Source: JAIVHA01 sp965367295 (GTDB lineage Bacteria; Pseudomonadota; Gammaproteobacteria; DSM-19610). Taken from it: DNA of 64,000 bases. The position numbers and the translations under genes are program-made. Below, piece after piece: positions 1 to 7,699 of the stretch. The first letter of the stretch is position 1. Each line of letters begins with the position of its first letter. The stretch covers positions 14,732-78,731 of the forward strand of contig CBDUHN010000009.1 in assembly GCA_965367295.1 (NCBI GenBank). The letters are read 5' to 3'. The notes beneath the pieces are model-generated. The model was given only the letters and a program-made list of their open reading frames with translations. It made no database searches and was not told the DNA's origin.

Positions 1-153
1 GCGGCCGGTCTGGGCGGGCGGGATATCCCCCTGTCGCTGTATGGCCGTTTGCTGGAGCAGGTGCGACAGGTTGCGCCGCAACCGTTCACCATCATCGATC
101 TGGAACCGGAACGCATGCCGGCAGCACAACCGGCGCGGGAGAATGCCATATGA
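1..153 (+). CDS. porA: 2-oxoacid (pyruvate):ferredoxin oxidoreductase alpha subunit, C-terminal end
   Basis: Frame 1 is open from the window edge and ends in TGA at 151-153. The visible tail is about 50 residues and contains a GLGGRDIP segment, which I recognise from the C-terminal domain of the alpha subunit of pyruvate/2-oxoacid:ferredoxin oxidoreductases. The stop overlaps the beta-subunit start (ATGA), as expected for subunits made in equal amounts. The enzyme interconverts pyruvate plus CoA with acetyl-CoA plus CO2 using ferredoxin. The rest of the gene lies outside the window, so substrate specificity cannot be judged. Confidence 0.72.
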   Translation, partial: AAGLGGRDIPLSLYGRLLEQVRQVAPQPFTIIDLEPERMPAAQPARENAI

Positions 154-1148
154 ACGTTACCGAGGTTCCTGTCGACCTGAGTGAGCTGCGCCGCAACCAG
201 CCACGCTACCAGGGCTTGGTCTCCGGCCACCGTGCCTGCCTGGGTTGTGGCGAAGCACTGGCCGCGCGACTGGTCACCGAGGCGGCGGGTCCGGATGTGG
301 TGGTGGCCAACGCCACCGGCTGCCTGGAGATCTTCACTACGCCCTGGCCCGAATCCTCGTGGCGGTTACCCTGGATACATTCCCTGTTCGAGAACACCGG
401 TGCCGTGGCGGCAGGGATGGAAGCGGCGTTGAAGGCACAGGGTAAATCCACCAAGGTGCTGGCCTTCGCCGGTGACGGCGGCACCTTCGACATCGGTTTC
501 CAGGCCCTGTCCGGTATGCTGGAGCGGGGCCACAATGTGCTGTATGTGTGCTTCGACAACGAGGCCTACATGAACACCGGCATTCAGCGCTCCAGCTCCA
601 CACCCCATGCCGCCATGACCACCACCTCGCCGCCGGGCAAGGCACGCATGGGCAAGCGCCACCTGAAGAAGGATATCCTGTCCATCGTCGCCGCCCATCA
701 CATACCCTATGCCGCCACCAGTTCGGTGGCCTATCCCTCCGATATCCGCCAGAAGGTGCGGCGTGCGATCAACGTGGAAGGGCCAACTTTTCTACAGATC
801 CACTGTCCCTGTCCGCTGGGCTGGGGACACGATGGCGCGCAGAGCATCCAGGTGGCACGGCTGGCGGTGCAGACCGGACTGTTTCCCATCATCGAACTGG
901 AACGCGGCGATCTCATCGGCAGCATGCCGGTACGCGACCCGCGGCCGGTGACCGATTACCTGCAACTGCAGCAACGTTTCCGACATCTGTTCGCAAAGGG
1001 AGACAGCCGTGCCGTGGAGGAACTGGAGCACATCCAGGCGCTGGCGGATCACAACCTGGAGCATTTCGATCTGCGCGGCAATCAACCGGATGCACTGGAT
1101 TCCGATGGCGCCGACACGGTGAAGCGCGGCGGCCTGCGCAGGGCCTAG
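150..1148 (+). CDS. porB: Pyruvate:ferredoxin oxidoreductase beta subunit (TPP-binding)
   Basis: A 332-residue protein of the TPP-binding beta-subunit family of 2-oxoacid:ferredoxin oxidoreductases. The thiamine diphosphate/Mg motif is visible as GDGGTFDIG followed about 30 residues later by DNEAYMNTG. Cysteines expected to hold the [4Fe-4S] cluster are seen in CLGCGEA (C30, C33), NATGC and HCPCPLGWG. The length is normal for a stand-alone PorB. The start overlaps the porA stop, and a 40-bp gap separates it from the next flavoprotein. Together with porA it should couple pyruvate and acetyl-CoA to reduced ferredoxin in the cytoplasm. Whether it runs oxidatively or as a CO2-fixing pyruvate synthase cannot be read from the sequence. 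Confidence 0.9.
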   Translation: MNVTEVPVDLSELRRNQPRYQGLVSGHRACLGCGEALAARLVTEAAGPDVVVANATGCLEIFTTPWPESSWRLPWIHSLFENTGAVAAGMEAALKAQGKSTKVLAFAGDGGTFDIGFQALSGMLERGHNVLYVCFDNEAYMNTGIQRSSSTPHAAMTTTSPPGKARMGKRHLKKDILSIVAAHHIPYAATSSVAYPSDIRQKVRRAINVEGPTFLQIHCPCPLGWGHDGAQSIQVARLAVQTGLFPIIELERGDLIGSMPVRDPRPVTDYLQLQQRFRHLFAKGDSRAVEELEHIQALADHNLEHFDLRGNQPDALDSDGADTVKRGGLRRA

Positions 1149-1188
1149 AGAGGTTTGTAGTACTGGACAACCGCACGCATACACGGGC

Positions 1189-2883
1189 ATGAGCATGGAA
1201 AAAATCACCCGCGGCAGTATTGCCGCACCCGGTACCACGCTGGCCTACAAGACCGGCAGCTGGCGCATACAGCGTCCTCTCTATCAGCATCGTATTGCGC
1301 CCTGTCACGGTGCCTGTCCCGCGGGGGAGGACCCGCAGGCCTATATCGCCCTGCTCGATGAAGGGCATCCGCGTGCCGCCTGGGAAAAGCTGGTAAGTGT
1401 GAATCCGCTGCCGGCGATCACCGGGCGGGTGTGCCCGCATCCCTGTGAATCGGGTTGCAACCGTGGCGAATATGATGAGCCACTGGCCATCCACAGTATC
1501 GAACGCCATCTCGGTGACCAGGCCATTGCCCTTGACTGGCCCTACCCGGTCAGCAAGCCCGCGGTCGATGCTCCGCGTATTGCCGTGGTCGGTGCCGGGC
1601 CGGCGGGTCTGTCCGCGGCCTATCATGGTTTGCGTGGCGGGCTGAACGTGACCCTGTACAGTGCCGTGCCGGAACCGGGCGGTACCCTGCATGCCATTCC
1701 CGGCTATCGCCTGCCCCGTGAGGTGATCGAACAGGAAGTGGCGCGACTGCTGGCCACCGGCATTGATTTTCGTCCCAACCAGCGACTCGGCCGTGATTTC
1801 TATCTCGATGATCTGGAGGATGAATACCTGGCCGTGTTTCTCGCCCCGGGCACTCAGCTCAGCCGCGAGTGGAGTATCCAGGGTGTAACACCGCCAGCCC
1901 TTCATGAGGGCCTGCACCTGCTCAAGGAATGGATGGCGGTGGGTGAAGCGCCGGTCATGAAAAGTGCGGCGGTGGTTGGGGGTGGCAATACCGCCGTCGA
2001 TGTGGCACGGGTACTCAAGTGCGCCGGGGTGCCGGAGGTGCACATTGTCACGCACAACGGTCTGCCGGGACCGGATACCCTGCCCGAAGACGCGATGCGT
2101 GCCATTCCCCGGGAAATCGCCCAGGCACAGGAAGAGGGGATTCAGATACATGATCACCGCGGTATCCATCGCCTGATTCTGCGTGGTAAACAGGTGACCG
2201 GTGTGGAAATGACGCGCATGAAAAAAATCCGCGATGCCAACGGGCGTTTGCAGCGGGTGGCCTTTGAAGGTACGGAGAGCATCCTGCACGTGGACCAGGT
2301 GATTCCCGCCATCGGTCAGATGGTCAACCCCGCAGGGCTGGAGAACATCATCAATGGCGACCGTTATCTTGCCGTGGATGAATGGTGTCGCATTCCCGAC
2401 CACCCGGGCCTGTATGCCGGCGGCGATGCCTGCGGCAGCGGCCGTGGCACGGTGACGGCCGCCGTGGGTGATGGACGCCGTGCCGCCGAAGCCATGCTTG
2501 CCGCCTTACAGGCTCGGGAGCTACCGGCACCGGCCCCACCCGCTGTGATTGCCTGCAATGCCCTCAACACGGAATATTTCGAGCCTGCGCAACGCTTCGA
2601 GGCACCGTTGCTACCGGTGGAACAGCGTACCTGTGAAGAGGAGATCGAGGGGGCATTGAGTCGGGAGCAGGCGCAGGCCGAGGCCAAGCGTTGTTTTTCC
2701 TGTGGCAGTTGCATGAGCTGTGATAACTGCTGGACCCTGTGCCCCGACAGCGCGGTATTGAAAACCCGCACGGAGATCGCGCATGGCGGAGGCTATGTCT
2801 TCGATTACGATTACTGCAAGGGTTGCGGGCTCTGTGCCCATGAATGTCCGACCGGCTATATCGCCATGGTGGAGGAATCCTAG
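1189..2883 (+). CDS. GltD-like FAD/NAD(P)-binding Fe-S oxidoreductase with C-terminal ferredoxin (PorD-like) domain
   Basis: A 564-residue protein. Residues about 40-120 carry the cysteine-rich Fer4_20 domain of GltD relatives (CHGACPAGEDP, then VCPHPCESGCNRG). A FAD-binding GxGxxG follows (VVGAGPAGLSAAY), then an NAD(P)H-binding motif (VVGGGNTAVDVARV) and the C-terminal FAD signature AGGDACGSGRGTVTAA. The last 70 residues are a cysteine-dense ferredoxin-type domain (CFSCGSCMSCDNCW, then CKGCGLCAHECPTGY), typical of PorD-like delta subunits. Placed 40 bp after porB, it probably passes electrons between the PorAB cluster and NAD(P)H, or is the ferredoxin subunit of the complex. This direct role is inferred from position. 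An ATG two codons downstream is an equally possible start. Confidence 0.85.
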   Translation: MSMEKITRGSIAAPGTTLAYKTGSWRIQRPLYQHRIAPCHGACPAGEDPQAYIALLDEGHPRAAWEKLVSVNPLPAITGRVCPHPCESGCNRGEYDEPLAIHSIERHLGDQAIALDWPYPVSKPAVDAPRIAVVGAGPAGLSAAYHGLRGGLNVTLYSAVPEPGGTLHAIPGYRLPREVIEQEVARLLATGIDFRPNQRLGRDFYLDDLEDEYLAVFLAPGTQLSREWSIQGVTPPALHEGLHLLKEWMAVGEAPVMKSAAVVGGGNTAVDVARVLKCAGVPEVHIVTHNGLPGPDTLPEDAMRAIPREIAQAQEEGIQIHDHRGIHRLILRGKQVTGVEMTRMKKIRDANGRLQRVAFEGTESILHVDQVIPAIGQMVNPAGLENIINGDRYLAVDEWCRIPDHPGLYAGGDACGSGRGTVTAAVGDGRRAAEAMLAALQARELPAPAPPAVIACNALNTEYFEPAQRFEAPLLPVEQRTCEEEIEGALSREQAQAEAKRCFSCGSCMSCDNCWTLCPDSAVLKTRTEIAHGGGYVFDYDYCKGCGLCAHECPTGYIAMVEES

Positions 2884-2932
2884 GGCCTGCCCATACGTTC
2901 CACGCGGTGACGTGATGAAGGCCTGACGGGGT

Positions 2933-3649
2933 TTACATCAGGCAATGTGTGTACGGCGGCACATTGAGATGCAGCCAGTATTCCTCGATAAGACCGACCA
3001 TATCCTCGAAGTTGTCCTGCGTAGTGGGCTTGCGCAGGTAGCTGTTGGTGCCGAGATCATAGCCGCGCACCACGTCCCGGGTTTCCTGTGAAGAAGACAG
3101 AATGATCACCGGCAGCAGGCGGGTGGAGGCCTTATTGCGGATTTCGCGCAGCACGTCGAAACCGTCGAGTTTGGGAAGCTTCAGGTCGAGCAATATCAGG
3201 CAGGGTAGTGCGTTTTCCCCGGTGGATGGGGTGTCCGCAGTGCTGAACAGGAAATCCAGCGCTTCCCTGCCGTCACGCTTGACGACGATCCGTTCATGCA
3301 GATTACGTTTCTGAAAAGCCCGCAGCGTCAGTAGCACATCGTCTTCATTGTCTTCCACGAGCAGGATGCTGTCGCAGGTGATGGGGCTGGAGACCCGGTG
3401 TCCCATCAGGCTGTCTTCCAGTTTGAATGTCACGGTCTTGAGACCGATCTCATGACACCAGGCGATGGCGGCATCGGTGGTCTTGAATGTTCGCGGCCCT
3501 CCGCGCTTGGCGGACAGTATTTCAGGTATGTGTTCGTCAGACTCACCACGCAGTAATATGTTCCATCCCTGGGCCTCCTGATCCGGTACGATTTGCGCGG
3601 TGGTGAAGTGGCCTTTCTCAAAGAGAAGGCGTATTTCCCGCTCCTGCAT
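2933..3649 (-). CDS. Response regulator with a small N-terminal domain of unknown function (Rcp1-like receiver)
   Basis: A 238-residue protein. The C-terminal 145 residues are a CheY-type receiver: acidic pocket LLVEDNEDD, phospho-acceptor aspartate in LILLDLKLPKLDG, and the Lys of SYLRKP. It resembles stand-alone Rcp1-type receivers. The first 80 residues are homologous to the separate 76-residue protein encoded just upstream at 3801-4031 (shared MQERE start and FKT(T/S)DAA..WC..IG motif). No DNA-binding or enzymatic output domain is seen. The open frame extends further upstream, but the ATG at 3647-3649 was chosen because it aligns with the N-terminus of that paralogue. It converges on the flavoprotein gene with a 49-bp gap and no clear terminator. 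Confidence 0.78.
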   Translation of the reverse strand: MQEREIRLLFEKGHFTTAQIVPDQEAQGWNILLRGESDEHIPEILSAKRGGPRTFKTTDAAIAWCHEIGLKTVTFKLEDSLMGHRVSSPITCDSILLVEDNEDDVLLTLRAFQKRNLHERIVVKRDGREALDFLFSTADTPSTGENALPCLILLDLKLPKLDGFDVLREIRNKASTRLLPVIILSSSQETRDVVRGYDLGTNSYLRKPTTQDNFEDMVGLIEEYWLHLNVPPYTHCLM

Positions 3650-3800
3650 TGGCTGGTCCCTTCGGGTTATTGTGTAGCAACATTTCAGATGCCTGTTTAC
3701 GGCAATATAGCCCAAATATAAAAAAATGGGCAAGCTCTGAACGGAATAAAGGAAAGAGAGATAGCGTGGACCGGCTTCCACCTCGGTCGGCACGGGGGAA

Positions 3801-4031
3801 TCAGAGGTTGATACTGATTTCCCTGAAGCCGATACGCTGGCACCAGCGCAGGGCGGCATCACTGGTCTTGAACAGGCGGATACTGCGCCCGCGTTTGTTC
3901 TCCAGGGCAATGGTCTCGCCCCGGGTGGTCTGCAGCAGGACGATCCAGCCGGAACGCGCCTGATCCCATTGGAGCATGGAACTGGCGAGTTTACCGCTGG
4001 CAAATGAGGTTACCACTTCCCGTTCTTGCAC
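3801..4031 (-). CDS. Small protein paralogous to the N-terminal domain of the adjacent response regulator
   Basis: A 76-residue protein with a GTG start. It begins MQEREV and ends with an FKTSDAALRWCQRIGF segment, both matching the first 80 residues of the response regulator at 2933-3649, which begins MQEREI and has FKTTDAAIAWCHEIGL. This homology is the main evidence that the ORF is real and that GTG is the start, since no good ribosome site is visible. I do not recognise a characterised family with confidence. It faintly recalls small proteins annotated as plasmid replication or partition-associated. It lies 77 bp downstream of the ferritin-like gene on the same strand. Confidence 0.6.
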   Translation of the reverse strand: MQEREVVTSFASGKLASSMLQWDQARSGWIVLLQTTRGETIALENKRGRSIRLFKTSDAALRWCQRIGFREISINL

Positions 4032-4108
4032 TTTTGGGCGCCCGATATTATTGATTCGGGGTATTGTGCCCGCAACCAGCCGAAATCGTAAAGAGGGGGC
4101 GTGGCATC

Positions 4109-4630
4109 CTACACCCCGCCGCTATGCACGATTTCATAATAGCGTTTTTCCAGTTCCCGCTTGTGTTCCAGTTCCTCGTAGGCGAGGTAGGCGAATAATT
4201 CAGCAATTGGGCCGGGTGGGGTTTCCTTTGCCAGCGCCGCGTACTGTTCCATGGCGGCCTGCTCACGGCCGAGGGCATAGAGGAGGATGGCCTGATCATC
4301 GGGGTTCTCTCCCAGGTCCGGGGTCTGGATGTAATCGGAGAAGCGGTGATCGCTGGGCGGACGCTGAATGGCATCCTGGATATGCATCTGTACATCCGCC
4401 CGCTCGCGCAGGTCCTTGAATAGTTGGTAGTGGGTGGCTTCTTCGCTGGCCAGTTCCTGCACCAGGCCCCGTAGCGGTTTGGCCACACGGCTGGCCAGTC
4501 CGGCATAAAAATCCCGTGCGGTTTTTTCAAAGGACATGGCGGTGGTCAGCACGTCCTCCAGGGTCTGCTGCCCTTGCAGACGGGCATAGCCGCTGCCTTC
4601 GGGATGTTCACTGTGTTCCCGTTCGTTCAT
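4109..4630 (-). CDS. Ferritin-like (rubrerythrin-type) diiron protein
   Basis: A 173-residue all-helical protein with the ExxH patterns of the ferritin/rubrerythrin superfamily: FEKTARDFY, then ASEEATHYQLF, then REQAAMEQY, then YEELEHKRELE. These can supply four carboxylates and two histidines for a diiron site. There is no C-terminal rubredoxin domain. The start codon overlaps the stop of the upstream NuoI-GltD fusion gene (ATGA), so it is the last gene of the Mrp/complex-I-like operon and is probably translationally coupled. A role in peroxide reduction or in protecting the Fe-S complex is plausible but inferred. The longer in-frame extension to 4801 was rejected because it runs inside the upstream gene. 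Confidence 0.82.
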   Translation of the reverse strand: MNEREHSEHPEGSGYARLQGQQTLEDVLTTAMSFEKTARDFYAGLASRVAKPLRGLVQELASEEATHYQLFKDLRERADVQMHIQDAIQRPPSDHRFSDYIQTPDLGENPDDQAILLYALGREQAAMEQYAALAKETPPGPIAELFAYLAYEELEHKRELEKRYYEIVHSGGV

Positions 4631-6453
4631 GCACTGGCCCTCGTGAGGGAGTTCAGATAATGCTGCATGCTGGCGGCGACCCGGTGACCGGCGGCGATGG
4701 CATGGACCACATCCGGTCCTTCCACCAGGTCCCCGGCGGCCCACAGCCATTCGATGCTGGTGCGGCCATCGGTATCCACCTGCAGGCGGTTGTGCTGCCA
4801 CTCCAGCTGCTCGGTCAGCTCCTCCCCCAGGTAACCGGTATCCGCCGCCTGGCCGATGGCCTCCACCAGGGTTTCGCCGGCGTGCGTCTGTACATCGTTT
4901 TCATCGTAGAGCGGATGAAAGCGGCCGGCTTCATCGAAGATCGACACGCAGCGTACCGTTTCCAATCCCTTCAATACTCCGTCCTCCACCAGGCAGCGGC
5001 GCGGGCCGCGGCCACTGAGAATCACAATGCCTTCTTCCTCGGACTCACGGATTTCATCGGCATCGGCCAGCAGTTGGTCGCGCGCCTCCAGGGCGGTGAC
5101 GATCACGTTCACCTGGCCATGGCGCTGTTGCTGCAGCCGGGCCAGACTGCGGGCCGCATCCATGGCCACATTGCCACCACCGATGACCACGGCGGAGTGG
5201 GGCACGTGGAATTCGGCGCCCATGGTGATGCGGCGCAGCAGTTCGATGGCGCTGATGGTGGCGGGATGATCGGAGTCGGGGATGCGCGTCGAACGGCCCA
5301 GGTGCAGGCCGGTGGCGGCCAGCACGGCATCGTAGTCCGATTGCAGCTGTTCCATGGGCAGGTCCGGCCCGATACGGGTATTGCACCGGATGTCCACGCC
5401 CAGGGAACGGATGACATCGATGTCATCATCGAGACGCGGGTAGGGCAGCCGGTATTCGGGAATACCATAACGCATCATGCCGCCCGGTTCGGGCAGGGCC
5501 TCGAAGAGGGTCACCGCATGCCCCTGCAGGGCCAGATCGTGGGCGGCGGTGAGACCGGCCGGCCCGGAACCGATGATGGCCACACGTCGCCCGCTGGGAG
5601 TGGTGGCCCGGTTGCGTGCGGCGATCTGTTTGATCCGTTCGTGGCTCAGGGCATTCATGGCGTACTGCTTGAGCCAGCGGATGGCGATGGGGTCACCACG
5701 TTTGCCGATGGAGCAGGCGGTTTCGCAGCGATGGGTGCAGATACTCCCGCACACATGGGCCAGAGGGTTGGTACGGTAGATCTGTTCCACCGCACCCTCG
5801 ATATCACCGGACCAGATGGCGCGGATGTATTCGGGGGCATGCATATGGGTGGGGCAGGCATCGTGGCACATGCCGCACTGGATACAACGTGAAGCCTCGA
5901 ACAGGGCCGTTTGTTCGTCATAGCCTTCCACCACTTCGGCAAAGGAGGCAAGGCGCTCACTGCTTTCCAGCATCGGCATGGGCTGGCGTTGCAGATCCAG
6001 CAGGTCGGCATCGGCGGACTTGGACCAGCCCTTGGGAAAGCCAAGTCCGTGCATACCCTTTGCGTCGGGCAGGATGAAGAAGCTATTGAGGTTGGCACTG
6101 ATGTGGATGTATTCCCGGGACAGTGATATGGAACCGGTCGGGCAGATATCCACGCACAGCGCGCACCAGCAGCAGCGGCCATAATCGATGGCGGGGCGGC
6201 GTGGCTTGATGCCCCGGAGCGGGTCGCTGGGCAGATCCGGGATGTGGATCATACGGATCGCCTTGTTGTCGCAGATCTCGCCACAGGTGCCGCAGCCGAT
6301 ACACAGATCCCAGTCGTTCACGTGAAAGCCGCGGTAGTTCTCCGCTGCCGGCCGTGGTTGCATGGGCAGGGTGACGGGTTCCTGGGTAAGGAACTTGAGC
6401 GCCTTCAGTGGCCGCAGCATGCTGCCCTTGTTTTTTTCTTTCACATCACTCAT
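4627..6453 (-). CDS. NuoI-like 2x[4Fe-4S] ferredoxin fused to GltD-like FAD/NAD(P)H oxidoreductase
   Basis: A 608-residue protein. The N-terminal 110 residues hold two [4Fe-4S] motifs in NuoI style: CIGCGTCGEICDN, then CCWCALCVDICPTG. A Fer4_20 domain follows (CIQCGMCHDACPTH, then CGSICTHRCETACSIG). After it come a FAD GxGxxG (IIGSGPAGLTAAHD), an NAD(P) motif (VIGGGNVAMDAARS) and the FAD signature AAGDLVEGPDVV. In the operon it occupies the place of the NuoI/MbxN subunit, so the fusion would join the Fe-S chain of the membrane complex directly to NAD(P)H. The first ATG (6451-6453) was chosen; an in-frame TTG at 6474 has no clear ribosome site. Domain order is the reverse of the flavoprotein at 1189-2883. 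Confidence 0.85.
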   Translation of the reverse strand: MSDVKEKNKGSMLRPLKALKFLTQEPVTLPMQPRPAAENYRGFHVNDWDLCIGCGTCGEICDNKAIRMIHIPDLPSDPLRGIKPRRPAIDYGRCCWCALCVDICPTGSISLSREYIHISANLNSFFILPDAKGMHGLGFPKGWSKSADADLLDLQRQPMPMLESSERLASFAEVVEGYDEQTALFEASRCIQCGMCHDACPTHMHAPEYIRAIWSGDIEGAVEQIYRTNPLAHVCGSICTHRCETACSIGKRGDPIAIRWLKQYAMNALSHERIKQIAARNRATTPSGRRVAIIGSGPAGLTAAHDLALQGHAVTLFEALPEPGGMMRYGIPEYRLPYPRLDDDIDVIRSLGVDIRCNTRIGPDLPMEQLQSDYDAVLAATGLHLGRSTRIPDSDHPATISAIELLRRITMGAEFHVPHSAVVIGGGNVAMDAARSLARLQQQRHGQVNVIVTALEARDQLLADADEIRESEEEGIVILSGRGPRRCLVEDGVLKGLETVRCVSIFDEAGRFHPLYDENDVQTHAGETLVEAIGQAADTGYLGEELTEQLEWQHNRLQVDTDGRTSIEWLWAAGDLVEGPDVVHAIAAGHRVAASMQHYLNSLTRASA

Positions 6454-6556
6454 CGCAATTGTCCGTTCGTGCAACCCGATCGAGCCGTTGCTTCAAAGCC
6501 GCCAGCCTGTGCGGGAATGACGGGTATCAATGTTTGCAGGTGGCAACGTCCCATGA

Positions 6557-7699
6557 TCACCGATCCACCTCCGGTGGGCAGGCATCCAGCGAAAACATGA
6601 TCTGGGCGATATCCTCCAGCCGGGCCCCGACACTGATCCGCTCCAGCACCTGCACGGCATGCATCTGCGAAGGCCCGCGCACATGCACGCGCCAGGGCTT
6701 GTCACCACCATGGGAAACCACGTAAAACGCCAGCTCACCCTTGGAGGATTCGCTGCGCGCATAGCTGGAGCCGGCGGGGATATTCCAGGCCAGGGGATTG
6801 GGTAGCGGACAACGGATGGGGCCGTGGATGGAAGGCAGGCGGGCGATGATCTGGCGCAGGATGCGGATCGATTGCAACACCTCGGCGCGCCGTACCAGGG
6901 TGCGTGACAGCGCATCACCGCCCTGCTCAACGGGGATGTCGAATTCCAGTTCCTCGTACACCAGGTAGGGATCATCGCGACGCACATCGAAGGGCAGACC
7001 GCAGGCACGCAGGTTGGGACCGGTCACTCCCCAGTCCAGCGCCTGCTGCTGGCTGATACGTCCGACCCCGGTGGCGCGATTGATCACCACGGCGTTGTGG
7101 AAGAACAGGTCATCGAAATCGGGCAGCCGCGCCTCCAGGCGATCGAGCACTGCGTCCAGCCGCTCCAGGAAACCGTCCGGGATGTCCCGGCGCACGCCGC
7201 CAGGCGTGATGTACATGTGGTAGATGCGCGCCCCGGTGAGTTCCTCGAACAGGTCGAGAATATAATCACGCTCGGTCACCCCCCAGAACATGTTGCTGTA
7301 CATGCCCATGGTGGCCGCGTGGCCGCCGAAGAAAAACATGTGTGCCGTGAGGCGTGACATCTCCAGGACCATGGTGCGGATCCATTGGGCACGGATCGGG
7401 ACATCCAGGCCACCGAGGATTTCCACAGCCTGGGCATAGGTCTGCTCCATGGGCACCGGGTCGGGTACGCAGATGCGTGGCACCAGGGCCACGTTCTGGA
7501 TCCACAGCCGCTCCTCCATCAGTTTCTCAAAGCCGCGGTGCAGGTAGCCGCCATCGGCCTCCAGGTGCTGCACCTCATCACCACTGAGCCGTACCTTGAG
7601 GGCGTAGTTGCCCTCGATACCCGGATGGTTCGGGCCGAAGTAGAGTTCGAACTCGTCGCTGGGCGGGTGATCGACGGGGCGGTAGTTTTCAGGACGCAT
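6557..7699 (-). CDS. NuoD / hydrogenase-large-subunit-like subunit (Mbx L type), incomplete NiFe cysteine set
   Basis: A 380-residue member of the complex I 49-kDa / [NiFe]-hydrogenase large-subunit family, seen in FGPNHPGIEGNY, GGYLHRGFEKLMEE, and the C-terminal EVDR end. In hydrogenases two CxxC pairs bind NiFe. Here the first is C77-V-P-D80 and the second C374-P-P-E377, so one cysteine of each pair is replaced by an acidic residue. It is therefore not a normal hydrogenase, yet it is not fully NuoD-like either. It overlaps the NuoC-like gene by 11 bp. It should form, with the NuoB-like subunit, the junction between the Fe-S chain and the membrane arm. The terminal electron acceptor is unknown. 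Confidence 0.88.
   Translation of the reverse strand: MRPENYRPVDHPPSDEFELYFGPNHPGIEGNYALKVRLSGDEVQHLEADGGYLHRGFEKLMEERLWIQNVALVPRICVPDPVPMEQTYAQAVEILGGLDVPIRAQWIRTMVLEMSRLTAHMFFFGGHAATMGMYSNMFWGVTERDYILDLFEELTGARIYHMYITPGGVRRDIPDGFLERLDAVLDRLEARLPDFDDLFFHNAVVINRATGVGRISQQQALDWGVTGPNLRACGLPFDVRRDDPYLVYEELEFDIPVEQGGDALSRTLVRRAEVLQSIRILRQIIARLPSIHGPIRCPLPNPLAWNIPAGSSYARSESSKGELAFYVVSHGGDKPWRVHVRGPSQMHAVQVLERISVGARLEDIAQIMFSLDACPPEVDR

Noticed and set aside
913..2403. Long minus-strand ORF (about 496 codons) opposite the GltD-like gene
   Set aside because: It is antisense to a clear flavoprotein gene, has no domain I recognise and its composition fits a GC-rich shadow frame.
3774..3790. A 17-base segment shared with the CDGSH gene (about 38624-38640)
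   Set aside because: One exact match of this length in 64 kb is not far from chance in a GC-rich sequence, and no longer repeat surrounds it.
4516..5892. Long plus-strand ORF (458 codons) opposite the NuoI-GltD fusion
   Set aside because: It is a Gly/His/Gln-rich low-complexity translation with no family features, antisense to a real gene.
6557..7699. Reading the NuoD-like subunit as a [NiFe] hydrogenase
   Set aside because: Two of four metal-binding cysteines are missing and no hydrogenase maturation genes are present in the window.
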